From Doris montereyensis (lineage: Eukaryota > Mollusca > Gastropoda > Nudibranchia > Dorididae): a stretch of 64,000 nucleotides of DNA. Within the stretch, counting starts at the first letter, position 1, and every line of letters begins with the position of its first letter. A program made the translations under genes and the position numbers. The stretch is taken from contig JAXRKP010000065.1 in the NCBI GenBank assembly GCA_037039925.1, forward strand, positions 111,001-175,000, given 5' to 3'. Below, piece by piece: positions 54,804-64,000 of the stretch. The notes beneath the pieces were generated by a model that was given only the letters and a program-made list of their open reading frames with translations, did no database searches and was not told the DNA's origin.

Positions 54804-54855
54804 AATGATTATGATGATGATGATGATGATGAAGAAGAAGAAGATGAGGATGATA
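54170..54855. repeat. Compound AT-rich di/trinucleotide microsatellite
   Basis: ATATG/ATAAT stretch (54185-54258), (AAT)n (54264-54560 with interruptions), ~34 units of AAG (54613-54713), then (GAT)n and mixed repeats to 54855. ORFs of I, H, S or K runs here are artefacts. Confidence 0.95.
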
Positions 54856-56105
54856 ATTGATATACATAGACCCTATATATCACTAAAAACTGAATCATAA
54901 CTATTTTAACATTTTTTTTCACAAAAAGTGAATGTGGGGTAAGAAGTTACATTTCACAAGCATTTCATAATAATAATCATTGTCATTAAAATCTTAGATT
55001 TGAGTTTTAGAGGTAGACTATTTGAGGCTGGAACTGGTGACTCATTTCTTGTAAGTAAAAGTATCGAAATTATATTAAAGAATCGTGTTTCACTAAGCTG
55101 AAACAATCTCAATGTTACTATATTTGGAAGAAACCTCCCACAATGCATTTCCAAAATCTCGTGCCTTCTCGAGTAACTTCGTCGCTTGAGATCGATACGA
55201 CAGAAATTGGGAAAGTTGCAAAAATGTATCGAACTTGTAGGTCATAAACAATATTATTGTTAATTTCAATTTACGTCTATCTGTGAATGGAATAGCATTG
55301 TCTTAGATTGAAAGATACTATAGTAATATATATATTATGTGATTGTGATCTCATGAGGTCCCACAATTCCACATCAAAGAATATTTCTGATTTATCATGT
55401 GAGACTGAGATGTCCAGAAGAACTGAATCAAACGATTATTCGAAATTGCCAATACTCGACGATATTCGTAACACTAACAGGGCATCTTCGTCCAGCTTTC
55501 ATTTTAAATTCTCTTCTCTTCAGCTGCTCTAGCTCCACACTGCACTTCCTCGCGCTGTGGTCTAGGCCTTGTCCTTTCACTTTCAAATTCATCTCTTGCC
55601 TTGTACTTTGTTTTGTTTTTATACTATTTTTCTCTTCCTTGCTCTTTGCTATATCTGACTTCTTTATTCTTGTTCTTTTTGAAAACCAATCTACACACGC
55701 TTTGATCTTATTTGATCGACTCGGCCGACACTGAGTTCGAAATGATAGGAACACCTCGGCTAGCTGTGTAAGCAATGACGCTGGGCATAGATCGAAATAT
55801 CTCGGAAATGATGAGAGATTTAACTGTTAGGGTTCGAGATCATTTGTCTTTTGAGCCCAATGACTACTTGCGACTCTGATCCGAGTTTCTATAGTCTAAT
55901 CGTTATTCTTAATCGCCACGAACGCTACCACTACCAGGGCCGCCGAGAGAACTGAACAGTGAAATGTGCCGGTGCAGGAATAGAGAAGGGCAGGGCTCCC
56001 GCCCTGGAGACTGCAACTGTTTCTCACATTTTGCTGTTTCCTATGAATTCACATCAAGATCATTGCAATATGTTGGACGGTTTTGTTCCCATTTTATTCT
56101 TTTAA
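54856..56105. other. Unclassified non-coding region
   Basis: Unique-looking DNA; 55900-56000 is GC-richer. ORFs at 55308-55775 show no family features. Confidence 0.4.
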
Positions 56106-56330
56106 ATCTTTTTTGAGAGTGGGTACTGCTGGTAGATTCTACTTCTTCCACTTTCATCTTGCTGTATCCTCTTAATTCACCCTGAGATCACCGCATATGA
56201 TGGTGGACGGGTGGTGGTGAAGGTAAATCCGACCTCTTCCTTTATCTTGCTCTTTTCTCCTAAATCTGTATTTACCGTGAGGTCACCACATAATATTATT
56301 ATGACTGGCAGGGCAATCTCCAATGGATAA
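56106..56330 (+). mobile_element. SINE family 3, two adjacent copies
   Basis: GGGTACTGCTGGTAGATTCT, TTCATCTTGCTGTATCCTCT, TAATTCACCCTGAGATCACC, then after GGTAAATCCGACCTCTTCC a second CTTGCTCTTTTCTCCTAAAT ... GAGGTCACCACATAATATT. Confidence 0.65.
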
Positions 56331-56480
56331 AACAAACGAATCTTGTTTCAAATAGCGAATAGACTACGGGGTACCCTATATTTCTGTCATTGTCATTATT
56401 CATCATTTTCGACATGCCCCTTGCCTCAGTCTCGTCTTCGTCATTAATAATACATCATAAAGACGAAAACACACAATAAG

Positions 56481-57317
56481 CTATAAAACTCACGAATTCA
56501 ACTTAGTGTATCGAATGCAGAGCGAAAAAGTTCTGTTTTCAATGATCTTTTGAGAGTCGAATGATTTGGAATTTCGTGTATGACATTAGGTGACAGAGAG
56601 TTCCAGACAGGGGGGGCAGAAAATGTAAAGGCACGATCGAAAAATTTAGATGTTGACATTTATTTATGATCAAGTGATACGCCATTACAGGATCTAAGCT
56701 GCCGACTTGGACAATGACCATCAATATGTGACTTCAGATACTCAGGGGCATCATCATGGTAAATGCATTTAAAAACAAGACAAGCCAATTTAAACTCAAT
56801 TCTCTTCTCCACTGGTAACCAATGAAGCGACTGCAGGACAGGTTTGATGTGATCTCGCAAATTTGTTTACGTCACAATTCTTGCGGCCTTGTTTTGTAAT
56901 GATTGAAGGCTGTGCAGTGAGCTTTCCGGTAGACCGTAAAGAAGAGAATTGCAATAACCCAGGCGACTAGTTATTAGTGAATTTATCAAAATTTTACGGG
57001 TTTCAACATATAGGACGTCTCTAATATGGCATATACTTTTGAGAGTAAAACGTATGGTTTGAGATACTTTCATAATGTGGTGGTGCATATATAACAATTC
57101 ATCAAAGTAAAATCCCAAATTCCTAACAACTGAGAGTTCTGAATACGAATGTCGTCGATGACTAGTTCATTGATGATTGTTTCTGTGCCCTTTTTCTTGA
57201 ACACAATAAGTTCAGTCTTAATCTTATCGTCATTGAACTTAAGTTTGTTCAGAAATCAGAGTCATCCATGATTTGATGTTGAGCACACATTTGATTATTG
57301 TCTCTGGTGTTGTCTCG
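56481..57317 (-). pseudogene. CR1/L2-like LINE reverse transcriptase 3' part
   Basis: Minus strand in three frames: FNDDKIKTELIVFKKKGTET, LGFYFDELLYMHHHI, LINSLITSRLGYCNSLLYGL, HIKPVLQSLHWLPVEKRIEF, FTFSAPPVWNSL. SRLGYCNSLLYGLP and LHWLPVEKRI are hallmarks of the CR1/L2 RT C terminus. At least two shifts. Its 5' side is cut by the RTE-like LINE that starts at ~57319. Confidence 0.85.
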
Positions 57318-57318
57318 C

Positions 57319-60300
57319 TGACTGGGCAGTGGACAGGTAAGCACCTGTACGGGGAGTAGACGATCCCGCCCTTCACGAGTCTCCTGCTGTCTTGCAGGCA
57401 GGTCTTGGCTGACCAAAGGCTAAGGGAGTTAACTCTGAAAGAAAACAACCTGCTGCCTTGCATGCCGGTCTTGACTGACCAAAGGTTAAGGGAGTTAACC
57501 CTGACATAAATAACAACCTGCTGCCCTGCAGGCTGATCTTGAATGACTAAAGGCTAAGGGAGTTAACCCTGACAGAAAATAACAAGGCCCGGTAGTGGGC
57601 CTCAAGGTGGCAACCCTACCATCTACCTAGGGTACAGTGGGCTAATCCCCTACTTATCCAAAACAACCTGATTCAAAGTAATATATATATACATATATAT
57701 ACAATGATATACCAGGCTTGAACTTTCGAAGACAACTCTGGAAAAGAACACAAACTGTGATTTTTGGAACATGGAATGTTAGAGCAATTAAGGGACATGA
57801 GTTAGAATTAGCTGAAGAAATGGAAAAATTCAAAGTAGACATTTTGGCTACTACTCAGAAACAAAGAAAAAAGGACAAGGAATAGAAAATGTAGGACCAA
57901 ATCATACTTTAATCTTCTTAGGAGTAGATGTCAAGATAGAGCAGGAGTAGGCCTCCTAATGCATAAAAGGCAAGAAATGCTACTAGAAAGTTGGAAATTT
58001 GTAAGCCCACGGCTATTAGAGATAAATATTAAACCAAAAGGAAGAGAAATTAAATTATTAATAGCTTATGGACCAAACGAAGATGTCCCCCAAAGAAGAA
58101 AAAATATCTTCGAAAATGATTTACAAATAGCTGCAGAGAATTTCAAACCCAAACAGGAATTAATGATTTTAGTTTTAGGAGATTTAAACGCTAGAGTAGG
58201 CAACACTGTAGAAACTTCAGGGGGAGTAATACTAATAGGTAAAGAAAGAGAAACAACAACTTCTCCAAATGGAGAGAGACTAATAGATTTTTACCTAAAG
58301 AATAACAGGAAAATAGCTAACACATTTTGTTCTCATAAAGATATCCACAAATATACAAGAGTAAATGAAGACAGATGTGAAAAGTCAAACATAGACTACA
58401 TAATAGTTGGCAGCTCCCTTTTTTACAGTACAATGGATGCTAGAGTAAGCAGAGGAGATGAAATATTTAGTGATCATCACCTAGTGATAGCCAAATGAGA
58501 TTATTAACTGAAGAAAACAAAACAGAAAATAAGAACTATGTAAATAAACCAATAGTAAAACAGATGTACCAATCCAGGATAAAAAGATCTATCAGTGAAA
58601 GGCAGATGGATCTGAAGGAAAGCACAATAGAAGAAAAGTGGCAAATATATAAAGAAACATTCATCAGTTGTACTGAAGAGGTCTGTGGTAGGAAACAAAT
58701 TAAAGGAGATGGGAAAAGGACAGCATGGTGGAATGAGAATGTCAAGACAAAGATCAAAGAAAAGAAAGATGCCTGGAAGAAATACTTGCAAACAAAGAGA
58801 CAAGAGGATAGGATAGATTACGTGAGTAAAAGAACTATCGCCAAAGAGGAAGTTAGGAAAGCAAAACAGGAACAGTGGGAAGAATTTGGACAAAGACTTC
58901 AAGAAAGCTATCAAGGAAATCAAAAGCTGTTCTGGGGAGCAATGAAGAGCATGAGAAAGACAAAACATGCCCAATACGACAAATTAAGAACGCCAAAGGA
59001 GAAATAATGAAAGGAGACAGCGAAATCATGGAAACGTGGAGAAAGTATTTTCAATTACATAATCCCTCCAGAACATATATGAAACAAGGAGTACAGATGA
59101 ATTATTAAGAGTAACAAGTAATGGCGATGAGACAGCTGAACATGTAGATATTTCAATGGAAGAACTTCAAACAGCTATAAGAAAAGTGAAATTAGGAAAA
59201 GCCCCAGGAGCAGATCAAGTTTATCCAGAAATAATTAAAAAACAAGGGAGAGAGGCAGACAAACTACTACATGCAATATGTCAACAAGCATGGAAGTCCA
59301 AACAGGTGCCAGACGACTGGAAAAAAGGTAACTGTAGTACTAATACTAGTAATACACAAGAAAGGATCAACCATGAAATGCTCAAACTATAGAGGGATAT
59401 CACTATTTAGCGTACGAGGAAAAGTGTATGCCAGGATTCTAGAAATGAGACTAAGGAAAAGAGTAGAGGATCAGATTGAAGAGCATCAGAGAGTATTTAG
59501 ACCAGGAAGAAGTGTACAAGATCACATATTTACAATTAGACAAATAATAGAAAAATTCCTTGAGAGAAACATTGACCTGCACCTGACTTAGAAAAGGCAT
59601 TTGGCACTGTGGGGAGGGACGACCTATGGCATTCCTTAAAAGAACATAACGTAGAGCAAAATTTAATAGAAGCCATTAAAAGTTTTTTTTTACAATAAAC
59701 CAAAATGTGCAGTGAGTATCTGAAGAATTTGACGAGATAGTAAATGTGAAGAAGACAGTAGATATAGGAGTAAGACAGGGTTGTATAGTCCTCTTTTGTT
59801 TATCACATATATGGATTCAGTCGCAAAGGCATCCTCAAACATGAAGAAAATGAATGTAGGTATGTGAAAGCTCAAACCAGTAAATGTATCAATGCTTTCA
59901 TTTGCTGGTGATTTAGTTCTGTTTGGAAAATCAGAAAGGGACCTCCAGTCAAATATCAACATAATGAATAATGAATTAAATAAAAGAGGAATGAGAGTAA
60001 ATGCAAAGAAAACCAAAACAATGCTAGCAACTAGGGAAGCTAAAACACAAAATCTTAAATTAGGCAGGGAGAATTAAGAACAAATTTAAAGTTACAATTA
60101 CTTAGGAGTAATGATTAACTCAGAGGGAAAACTAAGAGAAGAAATCAGCCAGAAAATCCAAAAAGGCAAGTGCAATATATAACCACCTAGGAAGTGCATT
60201 TGTAGATAAACAAGAATTGTCAACAAAAACCAAAATGGCAGTATACAACACAGTTTATTGTCCTACTCTCCTCTATGGCAGTGAAACCTGGACCTTAGAC

Positions 60301-60628
60301 AGTAGGGAATACAGTAGAGTGCAGGCAGCCGAGATGAAATATCTAAGAAGAGTAGTAGGGAAAACTAAAAGAGACAAAATCAGAAATACAACAATAAGAG
60401 ATCAAACCAAAGCAGATAGCATAAAAACTAAGATAGAAATGAATCAACTGAGATGGTTTGGGCATGTTAACAGAATGAATGACAATAGAATAGCTAAATC
60501 AGTATATAGTGCTAAAACTCAAGGTAAAAGACCAAAACGCAGACCTCGGAGAAAGTGGAAAGAAGATATAAAAGAGGCATTAACGCAAAGAAATTTAACT
60601 TTCACGGAAGGAAACAAACTGTCAGGAC
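57319..60628 (+). mobile_element. RTE-like non-LTR retrotransposon, second copy, dead
   Basis: Same element as 15078-18413, here on plus. Leader with monomers (57319-57660); endonuclease from FGTWNVRAI (~57760) through GDLNARVG and SDHHLVIAK (58490); reverse transcriptase with APGADQVYPEIIKKQG, YRGISLFS, VDIGVRQG and FAGDLVLFG (59890-59935); C-terminal YNTVYCPTLLYGSETW, MKYLRRVVGKTKRD, QLRWFGHVNRMN, RPRRKWKEDI. Endonuclease and RT blocks are interrupted by several shifts and a stop after ERNIDLHLT. The 3' UTR is missing: the element stops at GTCAGGACA where a 26-bp minisatellite begins. Confidence 0.9.
57385..57600 (+). repeat. LINE 5' leader monomers
   Basis: Three ~65-70 bp units around CTAAGGGAGTTAACCCTGAC, in the same position relative to the element start as in the minus copy. 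Confidence 0.8.
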
Positions 60629-61290
60629 AACGTCTCCTTTAAAGTGGGTAGGTCAACGTCTCCTTTAAAGTGGGTAGGTCAACGTCTCCTTTAAAGTGGG
60701 TAGGTCAACGTCTCCTTTAAAGTGGGTAGGTCAACGTCTCCTTTAAAGCGAGTAGGTCAACGTCTCTTTTAAAGCGGGTAGGTCAACGTCTCCTTTAAAG
60801 CGAGTAGGTCAACGTCTCTTTTAAAGCGAGTAGGTCAACGCCTCTTTTAAAGTAGGTAGGTCAACGTCTTTTTTAAAACGGGTAGGTCAACGTCTCTTTT
60901 AAAGTGGGTAGGGTCAACTTTCCTCTTTTAAAGCGAGTAGGTCAACGCCTCTTTTAAAGTAGGTAGGTCAACGTCTTTTTTAAAACGGGTAGGGTCAACG
61001 GTCTCTTTTAAAGTGGGTAGGTCAACGTCTCTTTTAAAAGCGAGTAGGTCAACGTCTCTTTTAAAGTGGGTAGGTCAACGTCTCTTTTAAAACGGGTAGG
61101 TCAACGTCTCTTTTAAAGTGGGTAGGTCAACGTTTCTTTTAAAGCGAGTAGGTCAGCGTCTCTTTAAAGCGAGTAGATTAACGTCTCTTTTAAAACGGGT
61201 AGGTCCTTTTGTCTCTTTTAAAGCGAGTAGGTCAACTTGCGACTCTTTTAAAGCAGGTAGGTCAACGCCTCTTTCACAAAACAGGAGTAT
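60625..61290 (+). repeat. 26-bp minisatellite, ~24 copies
   Basis: Core GTAGGTCAACGTCTCCTTTA plus AAGTGG; the left copies are identical and the right ones vary (GCGAG, ACGGG, CTTTT). It starts directly at the truncated LINE end. Confidence 0.95.
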
Positions 61291-61299
61291 CAACGTCTC

Positions 61300-61351
61300 T
61301 CTTGTGGATCTTTGTTTCTCAGCCTCAGATTGTCATGTATATGATGGCTTC

Positions 61352-61425
<74 letters not shown>

Positions 61426-61716
61426 AATACATTTGTATAGCGCTCATCATCAATACAAGATTATTCCTTGAACCTTTTACTGTGACATGTCATAGTATAT
61501 CATACACACACAGAACGTCAAATGAAATAAATTATGTTTGAATACAAGAAAAGTATAAGAATTGTAAAACGTAAACGGAAATAAATTAATTTAGATAAAA
61601 TTTTAAGAGGGTTTAATATAAACAAAAATAATTACATGTACATAATAATATTTATAACAATGCAAAAATTAAAAGTAGTTATGTAGGTAGGCGTTAAAAA
61701 TAGTTGGTGTTTCAAC
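61300..61716 (+). repeat. Duplicated block, copy 1, with (AAT)n
   Basis: TTTGTTTCTCAGCCTCAGAT, (AAT)n at 61352-61425, TACAATACATTTGTATAGCG, then to GTTATGTAGGTAGGCGTTAA. Near-identical to 61853-62280. Confidence 0.9.
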
Positions 61717-61852
61717 GTCTCTTTTAAAGCGAGTAGGTCAACGTCTCTTTTAAAACGGGTAGGTCAACGTCTTTTAAAGCGAGTAGATCCAACGTCTCTT
61801 TTTTAAAGCAGGTAGGTCAACGCCTCTTTTTAAAACGGGTAGGTCAACGTCT
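61700..61852 (+). repeat. 26-bp minisatellite, second stretch
   Basis: About six units of the same GTAGGTCAACGTCT repeat between the two duplicated blocks. Confidence 0.9.
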
Positions 61853-61909
61853 CTCTTGTGGGATATTTGTTTCTCAGCCTCAAGATTGTCATGCTCCATG
61901 ATGGGCTTC

Positions 61910-61986
<77 letters not shown>

Positions 61987-62280
61987 AATACATTTGTATA
62001 CGCTCATCATCAATAAAGATTATTCCTTGAACGCTTTACTGTGACATGTCATAGTATGTATACTACACGCAAGAACGTCAATGAAATAAATTATGTTTTG
62101 AATACAAAAAAGTATAAAATTGTAAAGCGTAAACGGAAATAAATTAATTTGAATAAAATTGCAAGAGGGTTTAATACAAAATAAAAATAATTACATGTAC
62201 ATAACTTAAAATATTTATAACAATGCAAGTAAAAGTAGTTATGTAGGTAGGCGTTTAAAAATAGTTGGTGTTTTCAACGA
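61853..62280 (+). repeat. Duplicated block, copy 2, with (AAT)n
   Basis: Same order as copy 1 at a ~550-bp offset, differing by scattered small indels. Shows the minisatellite plus block duplicated as a unit. Confidence 0.9.
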
Positions 62281-62600
62281 CGTTTTGGGGGACTGGAGGG
62301 TTTCCTTCTTTCCGGTCTCCTGAGGCAGACTATTCAAGACTTTTTGGGCCAGAAAATTCAAACGCTCGCTCACCATAGGATTTACGTCACTTTCTTGGAA
62401 CGTCTAAAATTGTGTCTGGGGGACCGCACACTTCTTGTAGGGTCTTTTTTACCTAATAGACCAGTTAGGTTCTGAGTCCAAAAATCATTGAGGCATTTGA
62501 ATGCCAGCAATGTGGCAATGAGAGAATATGTATTAAACGTATGGGTATTATGATATAATAATATGATGATTGACATCTATAATTGTTGTATAAACCTTTA
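62281..62600. other. Unclassified region
   Basis: Includes a weak coding-like minus stretch (LLAFKCLNDFWTQNLTGLLG at 62430-62530) resembling post-RT LINE or transposon tails, not assigned. Confidence 0.3.
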
Positions 62601-62605
62601 TCACT

Positions 62606-63650
<1,045 letters not shown>

Positions 63651-63819
63651 TGAAATAAGAGCTCTTTGTCACAAATATCACTTGTTTTTTGTCATAACTC
63701 AAAAGACTCTTACCAACTGAGAATGTTAAAACGTTGTTCCCCTCTAAAACGTGTTTTATGCTTGAATTTTGTTTAGGATAATATAGTTTTGAACCAAAAT
63801 TGGCTTGTTTTCGATGCAA

Positions 63820-63885
63820 TTTGCCACGTCCCTTGTATGCGGTGATCTCAGTGTGAATTAAGAGGAAACAGCAAAATGAAAGAGA
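63820..63885 (-). mobile_element. SINE family 3 fragment
   Basis: TGCGGTGATCTCAGTGTGAA, TTAAGAGGAAACAGCAAAAT, GAAAGAGAAG in plus sense. Confidence 0.6.
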
Positions 63886-63889
63886 AGCC

Positions 63890-64000
63890 ACACATCGCTA
63901 CAAACCGCCCCACAAACCGCCCACATACCTCCAGGAAAACCGCTCACAACCCTCCCTTACACACAAACTGCCTGCAAACCGCTCACAACCCCCACAAACC
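63890..64000 (+). repeat. C/A-rich degenerate tandem repeat, runs off the window
   Basis: Irregular CACAAACCGCCC / AAACCGCTCACAACC units up to the right edge. Confidence 0.75.

Overview
Eukaryotic (metazoan) genomic DNA: AT-rich, with split genes, long introns and very many tandem and dispersed repeats. Two conserved protein genes are recognisable. The repeat landscape (an RTE-like LINE, tRNA-derived SINEs, (AAT)n tails, TCTAGA-rich stretches) suggests a lophotrochozoan, perhaps a gastropod mollusc; that placement is inference only. LAYOUT: positions 1-35431 (+) hold the 3' four fifths of the intraflagellar transport gene IFT122 (26 exons mapped, about 1,090 codons; the first ~130-150 residues lie upstream). 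Positions 35432-44516 are the shared 3' flank of two convergent genes. Positions 44517-50353 (-) hold a complete Rap1 small GTPase gene (6 coding exons, 184 residues). From 50354 to the right edge no further host gene is recognised, apart from a possible non-coding Rap1 leader exon near 53.7 kb; this part is LINE fragments, an RTE-like LINE, minisatellites and a ~1 kb (CT)n tract. GENES: exon edges were set by protein similarity to the families as I know them plus splice signals and phase. All splice sites are GT-AG U2 type except two IFT122 introns that carry textbook U12 (minor spliceosome) signals: an AT-AC intron at 24048-25938 and a GT-AG intron at 28141-29173. Four coding exons (three in IFT122, one in Rap1) lack exactly one base against the conserved frame, two or three of them explicable by a shortened homopolymer; assembly error is the most likely cause. 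MOBILE DNA: two near full-length copies of an RTE-like LINE (15078-18413 minus, 57319-60628 plus) and two 3' fragments; a CR1/L2-like fragment; another non-LTR reverse transcriptase fragment; a dead piggyBac element with TTAA target sites in Rap1 intron 1, 17 nt from the exon 1 splice donor; an IS630/mariner-type transposase remnant; two MITE-like elements with terminal inverted repeats and TA target sites; and at least four SINE-like families. TANDEM REPEATS: eight minisatellite arrays (~7 kb) sit in IFT122 introns and none in Rap1. One of them is built from copies of an exon end plus its 5' splice site, and the last intron is almost entirely minisatellite. No convincing new protein-coding system was found; the most notable signals are the two U12 introns, the splice-donor minisatellite and the piggyBac insertion beside a splice site.
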